64,000 nt of DNA from Spectribacter acetivorans. Its GTDB lineage: Bacteria; Pseudomonadota; Gammaproteobacteria; Nevskiales; Salinisphaeraceae. This document shows positions 52,632 to 60,686 of the stretch, piece after piece. Each line of letters starts with the position of its first letter. Position 1 is the first letter of the stretch. Position numbers and translations under genes: made by a program. The DNA lies in contig NZ_JAVRHY010000003.1 in assembly GCF_031846305.1 (NCBI RefSeq), forward strand, positions 1-64,000, in the 5' to 3' direction. The notes beneath the pieces were generated by a model. The model had not been told where the DNA came from, made no database searches, and saw nothing but the letters and a program-made list of their open reading frames with translations.

Positions 52632-53482
52632 ATCAGGAATCCGACGCCCCCGATCAACGCGGCAACGGCTGGCTGCGCCAGCTGGGCCAGAGCCTGGCCG
52701 GACCACCGCGCGACCGCGAGGAGCTGATCGAGGTCCTGCGCGAGGCTCAGGCCAACGACCTGCTCGACAGCGATGCCCTGTGGATGATGCAGGGGGTTCT
52801 CAGCGTGTCCGAGATCCAGGTCCGCGACATCATGATCCCGCGGTCCCAGATGGTGGTGGTCGAGCGCGATGCCGAAGTGGCCCACATCCTGCCGGTGGTG
52901 CTGGAGTCGGGCCATTCGCGGTTCCCGGTGATCGGCGAATCCCGCGACGAAGTGGTGGGCATTCTGCTGGCCAAGGATATGCTGCGGGTGGCCATGGATG
53001 GTTCCGAGCGCGGCTTCGACCTGGACGACGTGCTGCGGCCGGCGGTATTCGTGCCCGAGGCCAAGCGAGTCAACGTGCTGCTCAAGGAATTCCGTGCCTC
53101 GCGCAACCACATGGCGGTGGTGGTGGACGAGTACGGCGGCGTGGCGGGGCTGGTCACCATCGAAGACGCGCTGGAACAGATCGTCGGCGACATCGACGAC
53201 GAGTACGACCAGACCGAGGGCGCCTCGATCCTGCGCCAGGAGGCCAATCGCTACCTGGTCCGCAGCCTCACACCGGTGGAGGTGTTCAACGACTACTTCG
53301 GCACCGAGTTTTCGGACGAGGAGTTCGACACCATCGGTGGCCTGGTGATGCACGAGTTCGGCCACATGCCGCGGCGCGGGGAGACCGTCGTCATCGATCG
53401 CTTCCAGTTTAACGTGCAGCGGGCCGACTCGCGCCGCATCCACCTGTTTTCACTGACCGTGTTGCCCGAGGCCGACGCGTGA
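52628..53482 (+). CDS. corC: CorC/YbeX CBS-domain protein
   Basis: The 284-residue protein has an acidic N-terminus, two CBS domains (about 65-185: VRDIMIPRSQMVVVERDAEV, HSRFPVIGES, NHMAVVVDEYGGVAGLVTIED) and a C-terminal CorC/HlyC domain (about 200-280). Linked to magnesium/cobalt efflux in enteric bacteria; more recent work ties it to ribosome maturation. It overlaps ybeY and lnt by four bases. Confidence 0.92.
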   Translation: MNQESDAPDQRGNGWLRQLGQSLAGPPRDREELIEVLREAQANDLLDSDALWMMQGVLSVSEIQVRDIMIPRSQMVVVERDAEVAHILPVVLESGHSRFPVIGESRDEVVGILLAKDMLRVAMDGSERGFDLDDVLRPAVFVPEAKRVNVLLKEFRASRNHMAVVVDEYGGVAGLVTIEDALEQIVGDIDDEYDQTEGASILRQEANRYLVRSLTPVEVFNDYFGTEFSDEEFDTIGGLVMHEFGHMPRRGETVVIDRFQFNVQRADSRRIHLFSLTVLPEADA

Positions 53483-54993
53483 CGCGAGGCGGGTTCCGGC
53501 TCGCGACCTGGTGTCAGGATGTGCTGCTGCCCCCGTTGCTGGGGGTGCTGGTAACCGTCGGATTCGCGCCTTACGGTTATTACGGGCTCACCCTTCTCGG
53601 GCTGATCGGCCTGCTCGCTCTCTGGTGGCAGGCGCCGACGCCCCGGCGCGGGGCCTGGCGCGGCTGGTGGTTCGGCGTGGGGTATTTCGCCACCGGCATC
53701 TACTGGGTGATTGTCAGTACGCATGTTTATGGTGGCGCCCCGCTGGCCCTGGGCGTGTTCCTGGTGGCCCTGCTGGTGGCGGTGCTGGCGCTGTTTCCCG
53801 CGGTGATCGGCGGGCTGGCCGTGGCGATGCGCGGTCTTCCACGGTCGGTTTGGGCGCTGTTGGCCTTGCCGGCCGCCTGGCTGTTGCTGGAACTGGCCCG
53901 TGCCACCGTCGGCACCGGCTTTCCCTGGCTGTCGCTGGGCTACACGCTGATCGACGCCCCGGTGCGCGGGCTGGCGCCGATCGTCGGCGTCTACGGCCTC
54001 GGCGCGTTGCTGGTGGCGGCGGCTGGCACCCTCTGGCTGCTGTTCGCCGGTGGGTTGTTCGACCGGGTGCTGGCCGCGGCGCTGGTGGTGATGCTTCCGA
54101 TCGGGCTCTGGGCGCTGCCCGCCCCGTTGTCCTGGACCACGCCGGCTGGAACACCGCTGTCGGTGGCCATTCTGCAGGGTAATGTCGATCAGGCCGAGAA
54201 ATGGCGGCCGGAGAATCTGGAACCCACCAAGCGGCTCTACCGGCAGTTGTCGGACGAGGTCGATGCCCGGCTGGTGATCTGGCCGGAGGCCGCGATCCCC
54301 TCCCTGCGGGTTCTGCAGGAGGATTATCTGGACAATATCGATCAGCGGGCGGCACAGACCGGTCGCACCGAGCTGATCGGTTTTCTGGTCTACGACCGGG
54401 TGGCGGAGCAGTTCTTCAATGTCGTGGAGGCCATGGGCATCGATCAGGGCCGCTACCGCAAGCGCCATCTGGTGCCGTTCGGCGAATATTTTCCGGTACC
54501 CGACTTCATCAAGCCTCTGGTCGACGGAGTGAACATGCGCTACAGCTTCACCCGCGGGCCGATCGACCAGCCGCTGATCGAGGTGGACGGCATCGGCCTG
54601 GGCATTTCCATCTGTTTCGAGGATGCCTTTCCGCGGGAAATCCGCCGGGCCCTGCCGGCCGCGGGCATCCTCGTGAATGTCACCAACGATGCGTGGTTCG
54701 CCGATACCAGCGCCCCGCATCAGCATCTGGAAATCGCGCGCATGCGCGCGCTGGAGGCCGGGCGCCCGCTGTTGCGCGCGGCCAATACCGGCATCAGCGC
54801 GGTGATCGGCCCCACCGGCCGGGTGCGTCAGCGCACGCCGCAGTTCGAGGTGGCCACGCTCGAGGCCGAGGTGACGCCCCGTCAGGGCGCAACGCCGATC
54901 GTCACCTATGGCAACGCCCCCGCCTGGTCGCTTGCGGTGGTGCTGGTGGTGGCCGGGGTCGGGGCCTCCCGCTGGCGCGGGAAGGCAGTCTGA
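53479..54993 (+). CDS. lnt: Apolipoprotein N-acyltransferase
   Basis: The 504-residue inner-membrane enzyme starts at GTG. Several N-terminal membrane segments (about 15-200) are followed by a periplasmic nitrilase domain with the catalytic triad in WPEAAIPS (Glu), RKRHLVPFGEYFPVP (Lys) and SICFEDAFPREI (Cys). A final membrane segment ends the protein. It N-acylates lipoproteins, of which this window encodes several (TadD, BamD, LptE, FKBP). Confidence 0.94.
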   Translation: MTRGGFRLATWCQDVLLPPLLGVLVTVGFAPYGYYGLTLLGLIGLLALWWQAPTPRRGAWRGWWFGVGYFATGIYWVIVSTHVYGGAPLALGVFLVALLVAVLALFPAVIGGLAVAMRGLPRSVWALLALPAAWLLLELARATVGTGFPWLSLGYTLIDAPVRGLAPIVGVYGLGALLVAAAGTLWLLFAGGLFDRVLAAALVVMLPIGLWALPAPLSWTTPAGTPLSVAILQGNVDQAEKWRPENLEPTKRLYRQLSDEVDARLVIWPEAAIPSLRVLQEDYLDNIDQRAAQTGRTELIGFLVYDRVAEQFFNVVEAMGIDQGRYRKRHLVPFGEYFPVPDFIKPLVDGVNMRYSFTRGPIDQPLIEVDGIGLGISICFEDAFPREIRRALPAAGILVNVTNDAWFADTSAPHQHLEIARMRALEAGRPLLRAANTGISAVIGPTGRVRQRTPQFEVATLEAEVTPRQGATPIVTYGNAPAWSLAVVLVVAGVGASRWRGKAV

Positions 54994-55099
54994 TTCCGCA
55001 CGTCGTCGTGGTCGCGCCTGGTGCCGGTTAGGCCGTCCGTCGGCCCCTGCGATATCCTTGCGCGCCTTGTCCCCCCAACCAGAAAGCCAGCAGCACCGG

Positions 55100-57550
55100 A
55101 TGGAATCCGAATACAAGCCACGGGAGATCGAGCCCGTTGTCCAGGAACGCTGGACGCGTGAGCAGAGTTTCGCCGCCGTCGAGGACGACAGCCGCGAAAA
55201 ATTCTACTGCCTGTCGATGTTTCCCTACCCCAGCGGCAAGCTCCACATGGGGCATGTGCGCAACTACACCATCGGCGACGTCATCAGCCGCTATCAGCGC
55301 ATGTGCGGCCGCAACGTGTTGCAGCCCATGGGCTGGGATGCGTTCGGGCTGCCGGCCGAGAACGCGGCCATCGCCAACGGTGTGCCGCCGGCCGAATGGA
55401 CGCGCGCCAATATCGACACCATGCGCGGCCAGCTTCAGCGGCTGGGCTTCGCCTACGACTGGAATCGCGAACTCGCCACCTGCGACCCGGACTACTACCG
55501 CTGGGAGCAATGGCTGTTCATCCGCCTGCTGAAGAAGGGTCTGGTCTACCGCGCCAAATCGGTGGTCAACTGGGATCCGGTTGACCAGACCGTGCTGGCG
55601 AACGAACAGGTGGTGGAAGGCCGCGGCTGGCGGTCGGGTGCGGTGGTCGAGCAGCGCGAGATCCCGCAGTGGTTCCTGCGGATCACCGATTACGCCGACG
55701 AACTGCTGGCCGACCTGGATCGTCTGGACGGCTGGCCGGATGCCGTGCGCACCATGCAGGCCAACTGGATCGGCCGCTCGGAAGGCGTGGAGATCGACTT
55801 CGCCATCCGTGGACAGGAGGCGCCGGTCACGGTGTTCACCACGCGCCCGGACACCCTGATGGGCGCCACCTACATGGCGCTGGCCGCCGACCATCCGCTG
55901 GTGACCGCACGCGAGGCCGCCGATCCCGAACTGGCGGCATTCTGCCGCGAATGCCGCAGCGGTGGGACGGCCGCGGCCGACCTGGAAACCCGTGACAAGC
56001 GCGGTTTCCGGCTCGACCTGGAGGCAATGCACCCGCTGTCGGGCGAGGCACTACCGGTCTATGTCGCCAACTTCGTGCTGATGGGATACGGCACCGGTGC
56101 GATCATGTCGGTGCCGGCGCACGATCAGCGCGACTGGGATTTCGCCCGTGCCTACGGCCTGCCGATCAAGCCGGTGATTGCCACCGCCGAAGGCGTGGCG
56201 CCGGATGTCAGCGAGGAAGCCTTTACCGAACACGGCAGCCTGGTCGATTCGGGCGAGTTCACCGGCCTGGGCTTCGACGAGGCCTTCGCCGCGATCGCCG
56301 ACCGGCTGGCGGCGGACGGCCGCGGCCGGCGCCGTATTCAGTACCGCCTGCGTGACTGGGGTATCTCCCGCCAGCGCTACTGGGGCTGCCCGATTCCGGT
56401 GATTCACTGCGAGGCCTGCGGCGCGGTGCCGGTGCCCGAAGCCGATCTGCCCGTGCGCCTGCCGGAGGATGTCACCCGCGAGGGTGCCGGTTCACCGCTG
56501 CCCGGACGGGCCGATTTCGTCGAGGTCGCCTGTCCGCAATGCGGCAACCCGGCGCGGCGCGAAACCGATACCTTCGATACCTTCGTCGAATCCTCCTGGT
56601 ACTTCGCTCGCTACACCGGCCCGGACAATGATCAGTCCATGCTGGACCAGCGGGCCAACTACTGGCTGCCGGTGGATCAGTACATCGGCGGGGTGGAGCA
56701 CGCCATCCTGCATCTGCTCTACGCCCGCTTCTTCCAGAAGCTGCTGCGTGACGAGGGTCTGTCGGCCCCGGACGAGCCCTTCGCCCGGCTGCTGACCCAG
56801 GGCATGGTGCTCAAGGACGGGGCCAAGATGTCCAAGTCCAAGGGCAACACGGTCGACCCCCAGGCGATGATCGATCACTACGGCGCCGATACCGTGCGCC
56901 TGTTCATGATGTTCGCGGCGCCGCCGGAGCAGTCGCTGGAATGGTCGGATGCGGGCGTCGAGGGCGCGTTCCGTTTCCTCAAGCGGTTGTGGCGGCTGGT
57001 GGCCGACCATGCCGCCACCGGCCCGGCGCCGCTGGCGGATCCGGATGCTCTGGACGAGGGTCAGATGGCGATGCGGCGCAAGCTGCACGAAACCATCGCC
57101 AAGGTGGGCGATGACATCGGCCGGCGTTACACCTTCAATACCGCCATCGCCGCGGTGATGGAACTGTGCAACGCCCTGGCGAGGTTCGACGATGACTCGC
57201 CCGGTGGCCGGGCCGTGCGCCAGGAAGCCCTGGATGCCGTCGTGCGCATGTTGACCCCGATTGTGCCGCACGTGGCCGAGGTTCTCTGGCAGGGCCTTGG
57301 CCACCGTGATGATCTGCTGGACGCCGAGTGGCCGATCCATGATCCGGCGGCCCTGGCGCGGGACGAAGTGGAGCTGGTGGTGCAGATCAACGGCAAGGTG
57401 CGCGGCCGCATCCGCGTGGCCGCGGATCTGGACGACGATGCGATCGAGGCCGCGGCTCGCGAAGAGCCCAATGTCGCCCGTCATCTGGCCGACCAGGCGG
57501 TGCGCAAGCGCATCGTCGTGCCCGGCAAGCTGCTCAATCTGGTGGTCTAG
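55100..57550 (+). CDS. leuS: Leucyl-tRNA synthetase
   Basis: The 816-residue enzyme starts MESEYKPREIEPVVQERW. The class I signatures are PSGKLHMGHVRNY (HIGH) and GAKMSKSKGNTVDP (KMSKS), with an editing domain between (TVFTTRPDTLMGATYMALA). It charges tRNA-Leu. The lptE start overlaps its stop. Confidence 0.97.
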   Translation: MESEYKPREIEPVVQERWTREQSFAAVEDDSREKFYCLSMFPYPSGKLHMGHVRNYTIGDVISRYQRMCGRNVLQPMGWDAFGLPAENAAIANGVPPAEWTRANIDTMRGQLQRLGFAYDWNRELATCDPDYYRWEQWLFIRLLKKGLVYRAKSVVNWDPVDQTVLANEQVVEGRGWRSGAVVEQREIPQWFLRITDYADELLADLDRLDGWPDAVRTMQANWIGRSEGVEIDFAIRGQEAPVTVFTTRPDTLMGATYMALAADHPLVTAREAADPELAAFCRECRSGGTAAADLETRDKRGFRLDLEAMHPLSGEALPVYVANFVLMGYGTGAIMSVPAHDQRDWDFARAYGLPIKPVIATAEGVAPDVSEEAFTEHGSLVDSGEFTGLGFDEAFAAIADRLAADGRGRRRIQYRLRDWGISRQRYWGCPIPVIHCEACGAVPVPEADLPVRLPEDVTREGAGSPLPGRADFVEVACPQCGNPARRETDTFDTFVESSWYFARYTGPDNDQSMLDQRANYWLPVDQYIGGVEHAILHLLYARFFQKLLRDEGLSAPDEPFARLLTQGMVLKDGAKMSKSKGNTVDPQAMIDHYGADTVRLFMMFAAPPEQSLEWSDAGVEGAFRFLKRLWRLVADHAATGPAPLADPDALDEGQMAMRRKLHETIAKVGDDIGRRYTFNTAIAAVMELCNALARFDDDSPGGRAVRQEALDAVVRMLTPIVPHVAEVLWQGLGHRDDLLDAEWPIHDPAALARDEVELVVQINGKVRGRIRVAADLDDDAIEAAAREEPNVARHLADQAVRKRIVVPGKLLNLVV

Positions 57551-58026
57551 TGCGCGCCGCCGCACTCCTTCTGCTCAGCCTGTGGCTGCCGGCCTGCGGC
57601 TTCCACATGGCCGGCAGCGTTGCCGGCCCCGGACTGGCGAACCTGCAGATCGAGTACCAGCAGCCATACAGCGTGCTGCCGCCGCCGCTGATCGACGTGC
57701 TGCGCGAGCGAACCGGCGACGGTGACGGCCCGGCATCGGCACGACTGGTGATCCGCAGTATCGATGACACCCGGCGGGTGCTGTCCGTGAGCCCGCAGGA
57801 TGGTCGCGCCAATGCCTTCGAGCTGATCAGCGAGGCCAGCTTCGACCTGATCCGGGACGGGGAAACCCTGCTGCGCGATCAGCAGGTCAGCACCCAGCGC
57901 GACGTGGGCTTCGACGACAGCCGGCGGCTGGCGGCGGATGCCGAGAGCCGGGACCTGCGGGCGGCGATGCATGCCGAACTGGCGGACCTGATCCTGCTGC
58001 GGGTCGAGACTGCGCTGGCGCCATGA
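57550..58026 (+). CDS. lptE: LPS-assembly lipoprotein LptE
   Basis: The GTG-started 158-residue lipoprotein has lipobox LPAC (Cys16) followed by GFHM, the usual CGFHL/M of LptE. Its body (RVLSVSPQDGRANAFELISEASFDL, LRDQQVSTQRDVGFD) matches the family. LptE plugs the LptD barrel in the outer membrane. It follows leuS as in many Gammaproteobacteria, but the next gene is a nitroreductase rather than holA. Confidence 0.9.
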   Translation: MRAAALLLLSLWLPACGFHMAGSVAGPGLANLQIEYQQPYSVLPPPLIDVLRERTGDGDGPASARLVIRSIDDTRRVLSVSPQDGRANAFELISEASFDLIRDGETLLRDQQVSTQRDVGFDDSRRLAADAESRDLRAAMHAELADLILLRVETALAP

Positions 58027-58616
58027 GCGACGACGACCGCATCGGCCCCGAGCCGCCCCCGATTGAGCAGTCGCAACTGGCGGCACTCGTGCGCGGACGG
58101 CGCACCATCGCCCGCTTTCTGCCGGTACGGCCGGCCGACGAGGTCGTCATGCGGGCCCTCGAGGCCGCCCGCTGGGTACCCAACCACAAACTCACCCAGC
58201 CGTGGCGCTTTCACCTGCTCGGGCGCGAGACGGCGACGAAGATCGTCGATCTCAACGCCCGCCGAGTGGCGGCGGCCCGCGGTGAGGCCGCGGGCGAGGT
58301 CAAGCGCCAGCGCTGGGGCGCGATCCCCGGCTGGCTGGCGGTGACCCAGGTGCTGGACCCGGATGCGCTGCGCGCCCGCGAGGACTATGCCGCCTGCGCC
58401 TGCGCTGTGCACAACCTCACGTTGTCGCTCTGGTGCGAGGGCGTGGCCAGCAAATGGACCACCGGCGAGGTCACCCGGGACCCTGAATTTCATGCCCTGC
58501 TGGAAATCGATCCCACGGTCGAGGAAGTGATTGCGTTACTCTGGTACGGCTATCCGGACGAGGCCCCGAAAATGCGGCGACGTCCGGTCGACGAACTGCT
58601 CAGCCGCAAGCCCTGA
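58023..58616 (+). CDS. Nitroreductase family FMN oxidoreductase
   Basis: The 197-residue protein has LVRGRRTIARFLPVRPADE and ALEAARWVPNHKLTQPWRFHLL (the FMN-binding Arg/Arg and N-x-x-x-x-PW-x-F pattern), then ACACAVHNLTLSLWCEGVASKWTTG and VIALLWYGYPDEAP, as in small YdjA-like nitroreductases. It overlaps lptE by four bases and closes the operon. Physiological substrate unknown. Confidence 0.87.
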   Translation: MSDDDRIGPEPPPIEQSQLAALVRGRRTIARFLPVRPADEVVMRALEAARWVPNHKLTQPWRFHLLGRETATKIVDLNARRVAAARGEAAGEVKRQRWGAIPGWLAVTQVLDPDALRAREDYAACACAVHNLTLSLWCEGVASKWTTGEVTRDPEFHALLEIDPTVEEVIALLWYGYPDEAPKMRRRPVDELLSRKP

Positions 58617-58631
58617 ATCCCGCGGCGTTCA

Positions 58632-58660
58632 TTGCAATGTCCCACCGCCTCGGGTAATAT
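58632..58660 (+). promoter_or_regulatory. Promoter of rplM-rpsI
   Basis: TTGCAA (58632-58637), a 17-base spacer and TAATAT (58655-58660) form a good sigma-70 promoter about 58 bases before rplM. The leader contains a CGGGG/CCCCG hairpin (58672-58688), which could be part of an L13-type autoregulatory leader; that link is unproven. Confidence 0.6.
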
Positions 58661-58717
58661 CGCGCGCCTTTCGGGGTGGCAGGCCCCGGCGCATTCCGCT
58701 ATCTGCGAGACACCGAC

Positions 58718-59146
58718 ATGAAGACGTATTCCGCGAAACCCGGCGAGGTTGCTGCCGACTGGTATCTGGTTGATGCCGATGGCAAGACGCTGGGCCGGCT
58801 GGCCACCGAAATTGCCACGCGTCTGCGCGGCAAGCACAAGCCTGAATACACGCCCCACGTGGACACCGGCGATCACATCGTGGTGATCAACGCCGAAAAG
58901 GTGCACGTGACCGGCAAGAAGCGCGAGCAGAAGCGCTACTACCGCCACAGCGGCCACCCCGGCCACCTCAAGGAGACGACGCTGGAAGAGCAGCTCGAGC
59001 GTCATCCCGAGCGTGTGATCGAACTGGCCGTGAAGGGCATGCTGCCCAAGAACCCGCTGGGCCGTGCCATGTACCGAAAGCTGCGGGTCTACCCGGGTGG
59101 TGAACACCCCCATACCGCGCAGCAGCCCAAGGCGTTGGAGATTTAA
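58718..59146 (+). CDS. rplM: Ribosomal protein L13
   Basis: The 142-residue protein begins MKTYSAKPGEVAADWYLVDA and has GRLATEIATRLRGKHKPEYTPHVDTGD and KGMLPKNPLGRAMYRKLRVYPG, unmistakable for bacterial L13 of the large subunit. It is followed three bases later by rpsI, the universal pairing. Confidence 0.98.
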   Translation: MKTYSAKPGEVAADWYLVDADGKTLGRLATEIATRLRGKHKPEYTPHVDTGDHIVVINAEKVHVTGKKREQKRYYRHSGHPGHLKETTLEEQLERHPERVIELAVKGMLPKNPLGRAMYRKLRVYPGGEHPHTAQQPKALEI

Positions 59147-59149
59147 TCG

Positions 59150-59542
59150 ATGGCAACCGAACAGAGCTACGGCACCGGCCGGCGCAAGACCGCGACCGCC
59201 CGTGTTTTCCTCCGGCCCGGCAAGGGCGAGATCACTGTCAACAAGAAGTCGCTGGACGACTACTTCGGGCGGCCGACCTCTCGCATGATCGTGCGGCAGG
59301 CGCTTGAAGTGACTGATTCCACCGAGCGCTTCGATATCTATGTCACCGTCGAAGGCGGTGGGCCGAATGGCCAGGCCGGCGCGATTCGTCACGGCCTTGC
59401 CCGCGCGCTGATCCAGTACGACGAAGGCATGCGCGGTGTTCTGCGCAGCGCCGGCTACGTCACGCGCGATGCCCGCAAGGTCGAGCGCAAGAAGGTCGGC
59501 CTGCGCAAGGCCCGCAAGGCGCCGCAGTACAGCAAGCGCTAA
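59150..59542 (+). CDS. rpsI: Ribosomal protein S9
   Basis: The 130-residue protein has YGTGRRKTATARVFL, GGGPNGQAGAIRHGLARALI and the C-terminal RKKVGLRKARKAPQYSKR tail that reaches the P-site tRNA. It ends the rplM-rpsI operon, 17 bases before the tRNA-Gln gene. Confidence 0.98.
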   Translation: MATEQSYGTGRRKTATARVFLRPGKGEITVNKKSLDDYFGRPTSRMIVRQALEVTDSTERFDIYVTVEGGGPNGQAGAIRHGLARALIQYDEGMRGVLRSAGYVTRDARKVERKKVGLRKARKAPQYSKR

Positions 59543-59559
59543 GAGCGGCGACGATCAAC

Positions 59560-59633
59560 TGGGGGATCGTCTAACGGTAGGACTGCGGACTCTGACTCCG
59601 CCAGTGGGGGTTCGAATCCCTCTCCCCCAGCCA
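59560..59633 (+). tRNA. tRNA-Gln (anticodon CUG), CCA encoded
   Basis: The 74 bases fold as a standard tRNA. Acceptor stem TGGGGGA (59560-59566) pairs with TCCCCCA (59623-59629); the discriminator is G, then CCA. The anticodon arm GCGGA/TCCGC holds loop CTCTGAC, giving anticodon CUG (reads CAG). The T-arm has GTTCGAAT. The short distance to rpsI suggests possible read-through from the ribosomal protein operon. Confidence 0.95.
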
Positions 59634-59673
59634 AACCAAAGAACCCGCCCTCGTGGCGGGTTCTTTGGTTTGG
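59631..59673 (+). terminator. Long perfect hairpin overlapping the tRNA CCA end
   Basis: A perfect 19-bp stem (59631-59649 with 59655-59673, loop CTCGT) begins at the encoded CCA of tRNA-Gln. A run of T bases within the 3' arm (TTCTTTGGTTT) may serve as the release tract. It probably terminates transcription and guides 3' trimming. Confidence 0.75.
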
Positions 59674-59812
59674 ATAGGTGACTCATTCGAACCCCCACAA
59701 ATAGAAAATTGGTTCGATCACGATCGCCGTAAGGCGATCGGGACGCGAGTGTAACGAGCCCGAAGGGTCGCGCCGCAGGTGCGACAATCCCTCTCCCCCA
59801 GCCAAACAAAAG
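59674..59812. repeat. Region with partial duplications of tRNA-Gln and hairpins
   Basis: No gene lies between the tRNA and the minus-strand PepSY gene. The region holds an inverted 13-base copy of the tRNA T-arm (59686-59698 versus 59604-59616), an 8-bp hairpin with GTAA loop (59721-59740), a GTCGC/GCGAC inverted repeat (59767-59785), and a direct 22-base copy of the tRNA 3' end (59786-59807 equals 59615-59636). Confidence 0.75.
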
Positions 59813-59840
59813 ACCCGCCGACAAGGCGGGTTTTCGTTTT
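59813..59840 (+). terminator. Intrinsic terminator after the duplicated tRNA end
   Basis: ACCCGCC (59813-59819) pairs with GGCGGGT (59825-59831), followed by TTTTCGTTTT. It resembles the first terminator, as if duplicated with the tRNA end. Confidence 0.8.
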
Positions 59841-59904
59841 CATGCGCAGGGCCAGCTTGCGCCGACCTGTTTGTCGCCGCGGTTCGTTAAAGCATGGAAA
59901 TGTA

Positions 59905-59938
59905 TAAAAAAACGGGACAACTCCGACTGAGTTGCCCC
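59905..59938 (-). terminator. Intrinsic terminator of the minus-strand PepSY gene
   Basis: On the minus strand a 10-bp stem (59938-59929 with 59923-59914, one G-U) is followed by a C-free run of seven U bases (59912-59906). It ends the transcript of the gene at 59973-60236. Confidence 0.85.
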
Positions 59939-59972
59939 GGCACCCTGCGTTGAGTCGGCGTGGATTACGAGA

Positions 59973-60236
59973 TCAATCCTCGCGTTCGCTGCGCAGCACT
60001 TCGGCGTTCTGCAGACCGACTTCCAGTTCAACCCGGACGCCGTTGGCATCGGTCGCGGTCACGTCGTAGTGGTTGTGCTCGCGGTCGATGTCCTCGAACG
60101 CGCTATAACCCTCGGCTTCCAGGCTCTGGAGCACTTCGATCATGCTCTTGTCGTTGCCGGGGTCACTGGTCTGGGCCATTGCCATCCCGGCGGTGGCGAG
60201 CAGGCTGGCGGCGGAAAGCGTATCGATCAGTCGCAT
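59973..60236 (-). CDS. Small exported PepSY-like protein
   Basis: The 87-residue product has a signal peptide (cut after AMA, residue 21) and a single PepSY-like domain: SMIEVLQSLEAEGYSAFEDIDREHNHYDVTATDANGVRVELEV. A GAGGTAAC ribosome-binding site precedes the ATG. Such small secreted PepSY proteins are often regulated by and sometimes feed into neighbouring two-component systems. It is divergent from the PepSY-like/response regulator/kinase operon and has its own strong terminator. Confidence 0.8.
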   Translation of the reverse strand: MRLIDTLSAASLLATAGMAMAQTSDPGNDKSMIEVLQSLEAEGYSAFEDIDREHNHYDVTATDANGVRVELEVGLQNAEVLRSERED

Positions 60237-60306
60237 CGTCGTTACCTCAATCGGTGGAAAGAGCGGGCATGCTGACGCCGCGCGATTGAACCGCCCATGA
60301 ACCCGT

Positions 60307-60342
60307 TGTTAATCCGCTGTTAATCCTTCGGAGTGCTATAAA
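60307..60342 (+). promoter_or_regulatory. PhoP-box-like direct repeat and -10 of the two-component operon
   Basis: TGTTAA occurs twice with five bases between (60307-60312 and 60318-60323), an 11-base period like the PhoP box TGTTTA-N5-TGTTTA. A -10 hexamer TATAAA (60337-60342) follows 13 bases after the second half-site, with no separate -35. The geometry is that of a PhoP-activated promoter. It suggests autoregulation by the response regulator encoded at 60687. Confidence 0.65.
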
Positions 60343-60348
60343 GCGCCC

Positions 60349-60681
60349 ATGATGCGATTGGTCCTTGTATTGACGTGCGTACTGCTTGCCGGCATGCCGG
60401 CGGTTGCCGACGACCAGCGGGAAGCCCGCGCGGCACTCGAAGCGGGCAAGATTCGTCCCCTCGCCGAGCTTCTGGCGCGCGTGGAGACGGATTGCCGCGG
60501 TGACATGCTGGAAGTGGAGCTGGACGAGGATGACGAACGCTGGTCCTACGAGATCACGCTGGTAGGGCCGCATGGTGACGTCGCCGAGCTGGAATACGAC
60601 GCCAGCAGCCTGGCATTGCTGGAAGCCGAGGGACGGGGCCTGGCGGCACTGGAATGCGTTCCGCCCGGCACGCCGGACTAG
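60349..60681 (+). CDS. Exported PepSY-like protein upstream of a two-component system
   Basis: The 110-residue product has a signal peptide (cut after AVA, residue 20) and a PepSY-type pattern (EARAALEAGKIRPLAELLARVE ... GDMLEVELDEDDERWSYEITLVGPHGDVAELEYDA). Two ATGs stand in a row (60349, 60352) only seven bases after a TATAAA -10 and with no ribosome-binding site, so the mRNA is probably leaderless. The response regulator gene starts five bases after its stop. The protein could sense an envelope signal for the kinase; this is inference. Confidence 0.82.
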   Translation: MMRLVLVLTCVLLAGMPAVADDQREARAALEAGKIRPLAELLARVETDCRGDMLEVELDEDDERWSYEITLVGPHGDVAELEYDASSLALLEAEGRGLAALECVPPGTPD

Positions 60682-60686
60682 GTTCC

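Noticed and set aside
58661..58717. L13-type autoregulatory leader upstream of rplM
   Set aside because: A GC-rich hairpin exists, but I cannot recognise the specific conserved leader structure by eye, so it is mentioned only as a possibility with the promoter.
59674..59785. Second complete tRNA gene between the tRNA-Gln and the PepSY gene
   Set aside because: Only the 3' end matches a tRNA; no acceptor 5' strand, D-arm or anticodon arm can be formed upstream of 59786.
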